Assembly (NCBI GenBank): GCA_016933215.1
Contig: JAFGBH010000035.1
Coordinates: forward strand, 1-52,115
Source of the DNA: Deltaproteobacteria bacterium
GTDB taxonomy: Bacteria; Desulfobacterota; Syntrophia; Syntrophales; UBA2210
Direction of reading: 5' to 3'
Length of the DNA stretch: 52,115 bases
Every line of letters begins with the position of its first letter. Within the stretch, counting starts at the first letter, position 1. Positions 18,697-27,150 of the stretch are shown here, in pieces. The translations under genes were made by a program, and so were the position numbers. A model generated the notes under the pieces. The model made no database searches. It was not told the origin of the DNA and saw only the letters and a list, made by a program, of their open reading frames with translations.

Positions 18697-19134
18697 TCAC
18701 TTAAATGCCCCGAGCTGACAGGAAGAGAGTTTGATTCCCAATGTTTCACAGGCCGAAGAAACGGCCATTTTGGGAATTCCAAACTTCTTCGCAATCTCCC
18801 AGGATGAAAGACAGGTGAGTTTTCCCTCAGAAAGAGATTCTCTTATCGCTTCTTCAAGCTCAGGCGATACGTTTTCGGCCGCTTCAACTATTCTTCTCTT
18901 TGGGCTATACCCGTAAAGCCCGAGCTGGCATCTTTCTATCCGTGCCTCAAGGAGATCTATAGCAACTCCCACCTCAGCGGGCGTGACGCCTAATTCTTCC
19001 GCGGTCTTGTGGGCGGCGGCACAGCTTACTTTTCCCTCCCTGATTTTTTTTCTGATTTCTACAGCAATACGCTCGTTGAGTTCGGTTTCTTTTGAATGTT
19101 TTGCGGCGTAATGCCCGGCATCTTCGTGTGTCAT
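18697..19134 (-). CDS. Small protein made of two HTH-like repeats with conserved Cys pairs; function unknown
   Basis: I do not recognise a named family. The 145-residue protein is an internal duplication: residues about 24-72 and 94-142 align at an offset of 70. Each repeat has GK(V/L)(S/T)C, a helix, LGV or FGI, a second helix, and ends (E/S)CQLG. The two cysteines of each repeat are exactly 31 apart (C38/C69 and C108/C139). The helix-turn-helix-like spacing (IAKKFGIPKMAVSSACETLG) suggests DNA binding, and the four Cys could hold a metal or sense redox. ATG 19134 follows AGGGAAA. It comes 20 bp after the ACT gene in the same direction, so it may belong to the paaK operon. Confidence 0.75.
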   Translation of the reverse strand: MTHEDAGHYAAKHSKETELNERIAVEIRKKIREGKVSCAAAHKTAEELGVTPAEVGVAIDLLEARIERCQLGLYGYSPKRRIVEAAENVSPELEEAIRESLSEGKLTCLSSWEIAKKFGIPKMAVSSACETLGIKLSSCQLGAFK

Positions 19135-19153
19135 AGTATTTCCCTATACTATC

Positions 19154-19609
19154 TTAATACTTCATGTAATGAAAGGGCTCTGCCGCCAAGAGCGCCTCGG
19201 TATCCAGCGTTTCAACACCGTTTTTTTTGAGAACCGCCTGCGTCTTTTCTATCTGATCCACATCGACGACAAAGACCGCTTTCTTCCAACTCTCCAGGAC
19301 AAAGCCGTAGGCATTCTCAACGTTAATATTTTCATCATAAAGAAGCTGTATCAGCTTGTCGAGCCCTCCCGGTCTATCTTCGATGATGACGGCAATTACC
19401 TCTTTCAGTTTTACCGTCAAGCCTTCCTTGGAAAGGACTTTCTGTGCCCGCTCTGGGTCATCGACGAGCATATTGATCACCCCGAAGGCATCGGAGCTGG
19501 AGATGGAAATTGCCCTTATGTTTATATTTTCCTTTCCCAGAATTCTCGTAACCTTCGCAAGCCTGCCCGGCTTGTTCTCGGCAAATATCGAAAGTTGATA
19601 GGCCTTCAT
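19154..19609 (-). CDS. Tandem ACT-domain protein
   Basis: About 151 residues consisting of two ACT domains (about 1-70 and 72-145; AENKPGRLAKVTRILGKENINI and EDRPGGLDKLIQLLYDENINV). ACT domains bind amino acids and act as allosteric sensors. ATG 19609 with GAGG 7 bases upstream is preferred over TTG 19615. It starts 3 bases beyond the paaK stop. Pairing with phenylacetate-CoA ligase is common in anaerobes and archaea, where it is linked to aromatic amino-acid breakdown; the ligand is probably an aromatic amino acid, by inference. Confidence 0.88.
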   Translation of the reverse strand: MKAYQLSIFAENKPGRLAKVTRILGKENINIRAISISSSDAFGVINMLVDDPERAQKVLSKEGLTVKLKEVIAVIIEDRPGGLDKLIQLLYDENINVENAYGFVLESWKKAVFVVDVDQIEKTQAVLKKNGVETLDTEALLAAEPFHYMKY

Positions 19610-19611
19610 AA

Positions 19612-20910
19612 TCAATCCTCTCTGTTGTCTATTACCCGCACCGCCTTCCCCTCACTCTTGGGAAGCGCGTTGGGTTCAACAAGTTCGACCCTTGGCGTTA
19701 TGAGAATGTCGCTTTTGAGCTCCTCCGTAATGGCTCGCCTGAGGGTTTCGAGTTGTTTCAGGTCTCCCGAGAAGAATTCCTTATGCACTTCCACCTTCAC
19801 GATCATGTGATCGTTATAGTCTTTCCGCTCAAGGATAATCTGGTAATTCGTTCCAACTCCCTCAATATCCATCAGTATTTTCTCGATCTGTATGGGGAAT
19901 ATATTGACACCTTTCAGCACCAGCATATCATCGGTCCTGCCCTTGATCCTTTCGATTCTCCTGTGTGTTCTTCCACACTCGCAGGGCCCCGGAATAATGC
20001 GAGTGAGATCCTTAGTCCGGTACCTCAGAATCGGCATGCCCTCCCTCAAAAGTGTGGTCAAGACAAGTTCTCCCTCTTCCCCATCGGGCACTGGTTCAAG
20101 TGTATCGGGATCGATAATTTCGACGATATAATTATCTTCCCAGATATGCATCCCGTTTTTGTATTGACATTCGAAGGAAACACCGGGACCGTTCATCTCG
20201 GATAGGCCGTAGGAATTGAAGGCATTTACACCATAGAAATCCTCAATCTTTTGCCTGGTTTTTTCGGAATGGGGTTCCGCACCAAGAAAGGCGATTCCAA
20301 GATTCGTATCCCTCCGGGGATCAATGCCGAGTTCCTCGAAAACAGTCGAGAGATGGAGCGCATAGCTCGGGATGATATGGATGACCGTCGTTTGAAAATC
20401 CTGCATGAGCTGGATCTGACGTTTGCTGTTCCCCGACCCCGCCGGAATTATCAGTGCACCCACCTTCTCGGCACCGTAATGGAAACCGAGGCCTCCGGTA
20501 AAGAGACCATAGGTCATCATATTCTGAAAGACATCACCTCTTCTCATTCCTGTCATATACATTGAACGGGCAACAATGTTGGTCCATTCATCAAGATCAT
20601 GCTGCGTATGAAAGATAATGGTCGCCCTCCCCGTTGTTCCCGACGATGAATGCATCCTGACCAGTTCATCCTTTGAAACGGCGAGAAATCCGTAGGGCCA
20701 GTTCTCTCTCAGATCTTCCTTGTTCGTAAAGGGTATTTTCTTTATATCGTCCAGCGATGATATTTTCTCGGGATCAACTCCTATTGTTTCAAATAGATTT
20801 TTATAATGATAAGAAGCCGATGCATTCTTTACGCTTTTCCTTAATCTCTCAAGTTGCAACGCCTCAAGGTTTTTACGAGATATCGTTTCAATTTCTTTTT
20901 CCCAGTACAT
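19612..20910 (-). CDS. paaK: Phenylacetate-CoA ligase
   Basis: AMP-forming acyl-CoA synthetase that activates phenylacetate (or another arylacetate) with ATP and CoA. The adenylate motif SSGTTGRAT, the YRTKDL motif, the conserved CECGRTHRRI block and GRTDDMLVLKGVNIFP near the C-terminus identify the PaaK family. About 432 residues. Start set at ATG 20910 because GGAGG precedes it by 9 bases; an ATG at 20934 is in frame. Operon with the ACT gene and probably the duplicated Cys protein. Works with indolepyruvate oxidoreductase (encoded at 46.6 kb) in aromatic amino-acid catabolism. Confidence 0.93.
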   Translation of the reverse strand: MYWEKEIETISRKNLEALQLERLRKSVKNASASYHYKNLFETIGVDPEKISSLDDIKKIPFTNKEDLRENWPYGFLAVSKDELVRMHSSSGTTGRATIIFHTQHDLDEWTNIVARSMYMTGMRRGDVFQNMMTYGLFTGGLGFHYGAEKVGALIIPAGSGNSKRQIQLMQDFQTTVIHIIPSYALHLSTVFEELGIDPRRDTNLGIAFLGAEPHSEKTRQKIEDFYGVNAFNSYGLSEMNGPGVSFECQYKNGMHIWEDNYIVEIIDPDTLEPVPDGEEGELVLTTLLREGMPILRYRTKDLTRIIPGPCECGRTHRRIERIKGRTDDMLVLKGVNIFPIQIEKILMDIEGVGTNYQIILERKDYNDHMIVKVEVHKEFFSGDLKQLETLRRAITEELKSDILITPRVELVEPNALPKSEGKAVRVIDNRED

Positions 20911-21013
20911 TATTACACATCCTCCGATCAGCACATTTCCTGTTTATGTATAACCGGCATCGTAATTTATCAAGACAAATCTATCTCATCCCTTATCATT
21001 CAAACAACAGGTT

Positions 21014-22621
21014 TTACCGTTTTCCGATATGCAATATGCCCTTTGCAATATTGGTCAGATGAGCGTTCATTCTTTCTATATTCATCAATATATCCGAATA
21101 AACGAGGCCCGAATCGCTGGTACAGACATCATCCGCTAATCGCTTTATGTGATCCAGCCTGTATTTCATTATCAGTTCGTTGATTTCACCTTCAACATTC
21201 AAGGCTACCTTTGCGGCATTTTCATCATTATTTTCCATAGCCCTTCCCGTATGCTTCATCATTACATCTGTCTTTTCAAAGAGCGTTTCGATATCCCTTT
21301 TGGCCGGAGAGGAAAATGCCAGATTATACTCAAATATCCTCTGTGAGACCTTGGTAATATCTTCACAGTAATCGCCCACTTTCTCGATGTCATTCACACT
21401 ATGAATAAGGGCTGGTATCAATCGCCTCTGTTTCTCAAGCATTTCCTGCTTCGTAAGATCGACCAGATACTCCGTGATATGTCTCTGCATTTCATCGACA
21501 GATTCCTCATCAAAGGAGACTTCATTCTTCAGCTTGTGATTGTATGAAACGGTGCACACCCTTGCCTTATCAAGCATCTCCCTGCAAATTCCGAGCATCA
21601 CTGAAAGTTCCTTTACTACAGCCTGAATCGCCACGTTAGGAGTGGCAAGCAAATTCCTGTCGAGGTGCATTGCCTCCTTCTTCTCATAATCCTCACCCGG
21701 AACCAGAAACATTAAGATTCTCACATAGACCGGCACAAGGGGAAGCATAATCGCCGTATTAATTATATTGAAAATCGTATGGGTGTTGGCTATCTGTCTC
21801 GCAATATCTCCCGAAAGCATGGGAATATAATGAATGTAGAGCGGAATGAAGGGGAGCATGATAAGGGTACCTGCAATATTGAAAAGGCCATGGCCGAGGG
21901 CAAGCCGCCTGCTTGAATACCTTCCCCCTATGCTGGCAATCATTGCCGTAATGCAGGTACCGATATTATCCCCCAGAACGAGGTAAATTGAAGAAGGAAG
22001 ATCAATGAGCCCCGCCGAGGCAAAGGCGATTACCATTCCTATAGTCGTGCTGCTGCTCTGCAGAATGGCCGTCACAAGGAGCCCCGCCAGTATCCCGAGA
22101 ATCGGCTGTTTTCCAAAAGTGATAAAGAGATCAATAATCGCCTCATTTCCCGCCAGGGGCTTCACGGCGGTGGTCATCACCGAGAGCCCGAGAAAGAGGA
22201 GGCCGAATCCCAGAATGGCATGTCCCCTGTTCTTATTCTTGTCTTTCTTCGCAAAAAAGTAGATAACGGCTCCGATAAAAACGAAGAGTAATGCAGATTT
22301 TGTAAGCTTAAAGGCAATCAACTGTGCTGTAATGGTAGTACCTATGTTAGCCCCGAAAATGACGGGGAGTGCCGCCGCCAACGAAATAATACCCGCATTT
22401 AAAAATCCAATAAGAAATACCGAGGTCGCACTCGAACTCTGAACAATGGAGGTAAAGGATACACCGACAAGCATCGACACGATTCTATTCTCCGACATCT
22501 TGTCGAGGAGTCTCTTCAAGAGACCGAGAGAGAGCTTTCTCAGGGAATCGCTCAGAAGGTGCATCCCGTAGATAAAGAGCCCCAATCCTCCGAAAAGCCC
22601 CAAGATAACATCAAAATCCAT
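21014..22621 (-). CDS. Na+/phosphate cotransporter with C-terminal PhoU-like domain
   Basis: A 535-residue NptA/YjbB-type protein. The membrane part (about 1-310) contains the two inverted Na/Pi-cotransporter repeats with the QSSSAT (near 62) and QSSSTT signatures. The C-terminal 200 residues are helical and PhoU-like. It lies beside the high-affinity pst system, divergent from it. These transporters can import or export phosphate. No convincing Pho box was found on its own side of the gap. Confidence 0.92.
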   Translation of the reverse strand: MDFDVILGLFGGLGLFIYGMHLLSDSLRKLSLGLLKRLLDKMSENRIVSMLVGVSFTSIVQSSSATSVFLIGFLNAGIISLAAALPVIFGANIGTTITAQLIAFKLTKSALLFVFIGAVIYFFAKKDKNKNRGHAILGFGLLFLGLSVMTTAVKPLAGNEAIIDLFITFGKQPILGILAGLLVTAILQSSSTTIGMVIAFASAGLIDLPSSIYLVLGDNIGTCITAMIASIGGRYSSRRLALGHGLFNIAGTLIMLPFIPLYIHYIPMLSGDIARQIANTHTIFNIINTAIMLPLVPVYVRILMFLVPGEDYEKKEAMHLDRNLLATPNVAIQAVVKELSVMLGICREMLDKARVCTVSYNHKLKNEVSFDEESVDEMQRHITEYLVDLTKQEMLEKQRRLIPALIHSVNDIEKVGDYCEDITKVSQRIFEYNLAFSSPAKRDIETLFEKTDVMMKHTGRAMENNDENAAKVALNVEGEINELIMKYRLDHIKRLADDVCTSDSGLVYSDILMNIERMNAHLTNIAKGILHIGKR

Positions 22622-22710
22622 GCATTCACCTGCCTAACTGCGCAAACATACTTTACAAACCATTCTGTTTGTTATATAGTAGCGATTATAAATAGTTCGC
22701 TGCGACCGAA

Positions 22711-22784
22711 AATGGAAAATGTTTGTTTTCTATTCACTCGCTAACCCCGCCGCAGGCAACGGGGAATCCCCTCGCTGTTCATCA
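22711..22784 (-). repeat. Family A palindromic repeat, copy 4 (truncated)
   Basis: Only one half of the element is present, in reverse orientation: GGAAAATG, AT-rich sequence, then TCACTCGCTAACCCCGCCGCAG, CAACGGGGAAT and CTCGCTGTTCA. The second hairpin half is missing. It lies between the Na/Pi symporter gene and the Pho box. Confidence 0.7.
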
Positions 22785-22860
22785 ATCCGAATAAGACCAT
22801 ATCACCTTCTTGCAGAATGTTTCTCTAATGTAGCTCTACATCATAGATAATTTAACACAA

Positions 22861-22903
22861 TTGTAATGAAGTTGTCATAGGTCTGTAACATGAAGGGTAT
22901 ATC
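22861..22903 (+). promoter_or_regulatory. Pho box and promoter of the pst-pho operon
   Basis: Three 7-base units spaced by exactly 11 bases: TTGTAAT (22861), TTGTCAT (22872) and CTGTAAC (22883), each followed by a 4-base spacer. This is the arrangement of PhoB-binding direct repeats (consensus CTGTCAT). The last unit replaces the -35, and TATATC at 22898-22903 fits as the -10. Transcription would begin about 22910, some 60 bases before pstS. The PhoB protein encoded at 29001 is the expected activator. Confidence 0.82.
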
Positions 22904-22969
22904 TTACACCCCAAAAGACAATACCGAGTTATACAAAATGAAACAATTATGCAAGGAGGATTATCAAAG

Positions 22970-23788
22970 ATGAGAAATTTAACAAGAATTTTATTTATCA
23001 GTTTTCTCTCTCTTTCCCTTATAGGCACAGGGGCCGCCTTCGGAGAGACAATCGTTATCAAGGGATCCACAACAGTACTCCCCGTTGCCCAGGCGACGGC
23101 GGAGGCATTCATTGCCGCTAATCCCGAAATTAACATTTCCATATCCGGCGGTGGTTCGGGAAACGGCATCAAGGCCCTGGTTGACAAATCAACGAATATC
23201 GCGACCGCATCACGATTCATCAAGGACAAGGAAGTCAACCTCGCTCATGAAAACGGCGTCTATGCCGTACCGCATCGTGTTGCCATTGATGCTATTATTC
23301 CCGTCGTCCATCCATCAAATCCTGTAAACGATCTTACAATCGAGCAGCTGAGCCTCATCTATCAGGGGAAAATCAAAAACTGGAATGAAGTGGGGGGAAA
23401 TGACATGAAGATCGTGGTCGTTTCGAGGGACACCAGTTCCGGAACCTATGAGGTCTGGGAAGAAAAGGTCCTTCATAAGGCCAAGGTAACCCCAAGGGCG
23501 CAATTGCAGGCCTCAAACGGAGCCATCGTTCAGGCAATATCAAAAAACAAATATGCCATCGGTTATATCGGTCTCGGATATCTCAACAAGGACGTGAAAG
23601 CTCTCAAGGTAAACGGGATCGAGGCTTCATCTCAAAATGCACTTTCCGGTGCTTACCCGGTCGCGCGGCCGCTCTTTATGTTTACCGATGGATGGCCCAC
23701 GGGCTCGACGGCGAAATTCATCGTCTTCGTTCTGAGTCGAGAAGGTCAGGAAATTGTCAAAAAAGAGGGGTTCGTCCCTCTTTACTAG
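22970..23788 (+). CDS. pstS: Phosphate ABC transporter substrate-binding protein PstS
   Basis: Periplasmic phosphate receptor of the PstSCAB importer. Signal peptide about 1-25, cut near GAAFG. Phosphate-binding segments KGSTTV, SGGGSGNGI and SRDTSSGTYEVWEE are present. 272 residues, the compact form found in many anaerobes. ATG 22970 is set by AAGGAGGA at 22953-22960; the in-frame ATG at 22949 would put the ribosome site inside the gene. First gene of the operon. Confidence 0.95.
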   Translation: MRNLTRILFISFLSLSLIGTGAAFGETIVIKGSTTVLPVAQATAEAFIAANPEINISISGGGSGNGIKALVDKSTNIATASRFIKDKEVNLAHENGVYAVPHRVAIDAIIPVVHPSNPVNDLTIEQLSLIYQGKIKNWNEVGGNDMKIVVVSRDTSSGTYEVWEEKVLHKAKVTPRAQLQASNGAIVQAISKNKYAIGYIGLGYLNKDVKALKVNGIEASSQNALSGAYPVARPLFMFTDGWPTGSTAKFIVFVLSREGQEIVKKEGFVPLY

Positions 23789-23871
23789 CGAAATCCGTCT
23801 ATGCTAAGAAAGGGGTGGTGACAAAGCGTCATCGTCATAAGAGTCTTTGGCATCACCCCCCCCCTCTTTTT
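23762..23871 (+). promoter_or_regulatory. Two hairpins between pstS and pstC (likely partial terminator / mRNA stabiliser)
   Basis: A perfect AAAGAGGG-N6-CCCTCTTT hairpin at 23762-23783 overlaps the last codons of pstS. In the gap, GGGGTGGTG (23812-23820) can pair with CATCACCCC (23851-23859), followed by extra C residues and a T run at 23867-23871, resembling a leaky rho-independent terminator. Such elements would make much more pstS mRNA than pstCAB mRNA, the usual stoichiometry of binding-protein-dependent importers. Confidence 0.55.
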
Positions 23872-23897
23872 CACTAGTCTTATTTTATGAAACGGTT

Positions 23898-24788
23898 ATG
23901 ATCACACGAACACTTAAAGAAAAAATCATCAAAAACATCTTCTTTGTCTTTGCACTGGCATCGATCTTCGTGCTCGGCCTCATTATTATTTTTCTTTTTA
24001 TTGAAGGTCTTCCGATCTTCAACGTCGTTTCGATACAGGATTTCATTTTCGGCCTTGAATGGTACCCTACCTATGACCCACCCTCTTTTGGAATACTGTC
24101 TTTAATCGTTGGATCACTGATTGTCACTTTTTTTGCAACAATCATCGCCGTACCGCTCGGTGTCCTGTCGGCCGTCTATATTGCCGAGGTTGCACCGCCA
24201 TTAATTAAGGAAATCTTTAAACCCGTTGTTGAACTTCTGGCAGGTCTGCCCTCGGTTGTTCTCGGTTTCTTCGGCATGGCCGTCATGGCACCCTGGCTCC
24301 AGGAAACCTTTGATCTTCCGACCGGATTGAATATAGTAAACGCCTCAATTGTCCTGGCGTTTATGGCTGTACCGACTATATCGAGCATCTCTGAAGATGC
24401 TCTCTACACCGTTCCTCAGGAATTCAAAGAAGCGTCATACGCCCTCGGAGCAACAAAGTTCGAAACTATTGTAAAAGTTACTATCCCTGCTGCATTATCG
24501 GGAATTTCCACCGCCGTGATCCTCGGAATGGCGCGCTCGATCGGCGAAACAATGGTGGTTCTTATGGTGGCGGGTGGAGCCGCAGCTATTCCCGAGAGCA
24601 TTTTTGATTCGGTTCGTCCCATGCCAGCAAGCATCGCCGCAGAGATGGGTGAAGCGCCATTCAGAAGTGATCACTATTACGCTCTCTTTGCCACCGGAAT
24701 AGTACTTTTTTTCCTCACACTCTCCTTCAACATTGTGGCGGATTACATATCACATCGATTTAAAGAGGAGGGTTCGGCAACGCTATGA
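23898..24788 (+). CDS. pstC: Phosphate ABC transporter permease PstC
   Basis: Inner-membrane permease with about six transmembrane helices and the ABC-permease EAA loop near EEFKEASYALGATKFETI. 296 residues. ATG 23898 gives the usual short cytoplasmic N-terminus (MITRTLKEKI) ahead of the first helix; the longer in-frame start at 23847 lies in the intergenic hairpin. It overlaps pstA by ATGA, so the two subunits are translationally coupled. Confidence 0.95.
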   Translation: MITRTLKEKIIKNIFFVFALASIFVLGLIIIFLFIEGLPIFNVVSIQDFIFGLEWYPTYDPPSFGILSLIVGSLIVTFFATIIAVPLGVLSAVYIAEVAPPLIKEIFKPVVELLAGLPSVVLGFFGMAVMAPWLQETFDLPTGLNIVNASIVLAFMAVPTISSISEDALYTVPQEFKEASYALGATKFETIVKVTIPAALSGISTAVILGMARSIGETMVVLMVAGGAAAIPESIFDSVRPMPASIAAEMGEAPFRSDHYYALFATGIVLFFLTLSFNIVADYISHRFKEEGSATL

Positions 24789-25639
24789 AAATACGATATA
24801 TGAAACAGAGTCTTTTTTTCATGGCAGTTCGCTCCTCCGCACTTGTTATCGCACTCGCCATTTTTGCATTTCTTATATACATATTTCTCAATGGCGTGGA
24901 AGCGATTAGCTGGGAATTCCTCACAGAACCACCGAGAGATTCTATGACCAAAGGGGGGATCATGCCAGCAATTCTGGGCACGATGTATCTCACTGTTGGT
25001 GCAATTGTCGTTGCCCTTCCACTCGGCGTTGTCTCTGCCGTCTATCTCAGCGAATATGCCAAGCAGGGGCCGGTGGTCAGGATTATCAGAATTGGTATTA
25101 ATTGTCTCGCCGGTGTTCCTTCGATTATCTTCGGTCTTTTTGGTCTCGCTCTCTTTGTCGTATTTCTTCATTTCGGCTCCTCCATCCTCTCGGGTGCGTT
25201 AACCCTCGGATTTCTTATACTACCGACAATTATCGGCGCTTCCGAAGAAGCGCTCAAAAGCGTACCCCAAACATTCAGAGAAGCCTCGTTAGGGCTTGGC
25301 GTGTCAAAGTGGCAGACGATTCTGCGTGTAGTAATACCCAATGCGCTGCCGGGGATACTCACCGGTTCTATTCTGGGAATTGGCAGGGCTGCCGGCGAAA
25401 CGGCACCGATCATGTTTACCGCTGCGGCATTTTTTACGGCAAAGCTGCCGACATCCATTTTTGATGAGGTTATGGCGCTTCCCTATCATGTCTACGTTCT
25501 GGCAACGGCGGGGACGCATATAGAGGAAACCAGACCTCTCCAGTACGGGACCATCGTTGTTCTCGTCGCACTGGTACTCGGTGTGGATTTGATTGCAATC
25601 ATCATACGAAGCTATATTCGAAAGAAGAAAAGGTGGTAG
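24785..25639 (+). CDS. pstA: Phosphate ABC transporter permease PstA
   Basis: Second permease subunit, 284 residues, about six transmembrane helices and an EAA loop ([18 protein letters not shown]). Overlaps pstC at the start by four bases and the pstB start region at the end. Confidence 0.95.
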   Translation: MKIRYMKQSLFFMAVRSSALVIALAIFAFLIYIFLNGVEAISWEFLTEPPRDSMTKGGIMPAILGTMYLTVGAIVVALPLGVVSAVYLSEYAKQGPVVRIIRIGINCLAGVPSIIFGLFGLALFVVFLHFGSSILSGALTLGFLILPTIIGASEEALKSVPQTFREASLGLGVSKWQTILRVVIPNALPGILTGSILGIGRAAGETAPIMFTAAAFFTAKLPTSIFDEVMALPYHVYVLATAGTHIEETRPLQYGTIVVLVALVLGVDLIAIIIRSYIRKKKRW

Positions 25640-26403
25640 TGGTGCAAAACGATATCATAATAGAGACAAACAATATCAATTTCTATTACGGCGATTTTAA
25701 GGCACTGACCGATGTCACCATGGAATTTCAAAAAAACAGAGTGACTGCGCTTATCGGTCCCTCAGGATGCGGAAAATCAACACTCCTCAGGCTTCTCAAT
25801 AGGATGAACGACCTCATCGATGGGACTCGCGTTGAAGGAGAGGTTATTTTTGAGGGAAAAAATATTTACGACCCCAAAATAGACCCCGTCGACATAAGGA
25901 GAAAAATCGGCATGGTCTTTCAGAAGCCGAATCCTTTTCCAAAATCGATATTCAACAACATAATCTATGGCCCGAAGCTTTCAGGAATAAGCAAGAAAGG
26001 AGATCTCGAAGCCCTGGCGGAACGGAGCCTCAGACAGGCCTTCCTCTGGGATGAAGTCAGTGATATTCTTGGGCAGTCGGCAATGATGCTTTCCGGGGGA
26101 CAGCAGCAGAGACTCTGCATAGCGAGAGCACTTGCCATGAAACCCGATGTCCTCCTGATGGATGAACCGACATCGGCACTCGACCCGATATCGACAGCAA
26201 AGATCGAGGAGCTTGTGGAAGAATTAAAAAAAGATTATACGATTATAATCGTGACGCACAATATGCAGCAGGCAGCACGCATATCGGACTTTACGGGGTT
26301 CTTTTATATCGGAAAGCTCATAGAATATAACCCGACCGAGAAACTATTCACCACCCCGGACATAAAACAGACGGAAGATTATATCACGGGAAGATTCGGA
26401 TAA
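25633..26403 (+). CDS. pstB: Phosphate ABC transporter ATP-binding protein PstB
   Basis: ATPase that drives phosphate import: Walker [10 protein letters not shown], signature [15 protein letters not shown], Walker [14 protein letters not shown] and switch His in [11 protein letters not shown]. About 256 residues. The start is a GTG within GTGGTAGTGGTG overlapping the pstA stop; 25633, 25639 and 25642 are all possible, and the exact one cannot be fixed from the sequence. Confidence 0.96.
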   Translation: MVVVQNDIIIETNNINFYYGDFKALTDVTMEFQKNRVTALIGPSGCGKSTLLRLLNRMNDLIDGTRVEGEVIFEGKNIYDPKIDPVDIRRKIGMVFQKPNPFPKSIFNNIIYGPKLSGISKKGDLEALAERSLRQAFLWDEVSDILGQSAMMLSGGQQQRLCIARALAMKPDVLLMDEPTSALDPISTAKIEELVEELKKDYTIIIVTHNMQQAARISDFTGFFYIGKLIEYNPTEKLFTTPDIKQTEDYITGRFG

Positions 26404-26415
26404 AAGGGAGAGAGC

Positions 26416-27120
26416 ATGGAGGAAAAAACACACACCAGTACTCATTACGAGCGAGAGCTCAAAGAGGTCAAGGAGCAGATACTCTACTTGGGAGCCCTTG
26501 TCGAGAAGACGATTCACGATGCGACAAAGTCTCTTCTGGAGAGAAACTCTGAGCTTGCAACCAGAGTGATAGAAGGAGACGGTCAGATTGACAGGCTCGA
26601 TGAGGAAATTGAGGAAAAATGCATACGCCTTCTGGCCTTGCGGCAGCCAGCCGCACGCGATTTACGGTTCATCACGACGGCAATCAAGATCAACGGTCAC
26701 CTCGAAAGAATCGGAGATATGGCGGGAAAAATCTCGGAAAAGGTTCTTCTGCTCAATAAGGAACCGCAGCTGAAACCCTATATCGATCTCCCCCGCATGG
26801 CGGAGATTACCCAGGAAATGATCAGAAAGGCCCTCGACGCGTTCATCAACGAAGATTGTGAACTGGCACACGAGGTGCGTCATGAGGATGAAAAGGTTGA
26901 TAATTTAAATGAACAGATATTCCGGGAACTTTTGACCTTTATGATGGAAGATCCGAAAACCGTCCACAGGTCACTCCTCATCATGCAGATATCCAAGAGC
27001 CTCGAGCGCATCTCCGACCACGCTGAAAGCATTGCTGACATGGTAGTTTATATGATCACCGGCAAAAACGTTCGGCACGAGGCTGAGGAATCCTGTGAAC
27101 CCAAGGATAATAATAAGTGA
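26416..27120 (+). CDS. phoU: Phosphate signalling regulator PhoU
   Basis: A 234-residue all-helical protein with two PhoU three-helix repeats, each with the E/D-rich metal-binding pattern (EGDGQIDRLDEEIE and HEDEKVDNLNEQIF). PhoU links the PstSCAB transporter to PhoR and turns the Pho regulon off when phosphate is plentiful. ATG 26416 follows AAAGGGAGA. Confidence 0.95.
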   Translation: MEEKTHTSTHYERELKEVKEQILYLGALVEKTIHDATKSLLERNSELATRVIEGDGQIDRLDEEIEEKCIRLLALRQPAARDLRFITTAIKINGHLERIGDMAGKISEKVLLLNKEPQLKPYIDLPRMAEITQEMIRKALDAFINEDCELAHEVRHEDEKVDNLNEQIFRELLTFMMEDPKTVHRSLLIMQISKSLERISDHAESIADMVVYMITGKNVRHEAEESCEPKDNNK

Positions 27121-27150
27121 TGTTTGTCTCACGACAAGGGGTATTGCCCT

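Noticed and set aside
18513-18794. 93-codon minus-strand and 89-codon plus-strand frames in the convergent gap after the phosphorylase gene
   Set aside because: Arg/Ser-rich translations without motif, overlapping a real gene at one end; the region is more convincing as structured RNA or empty sequence.
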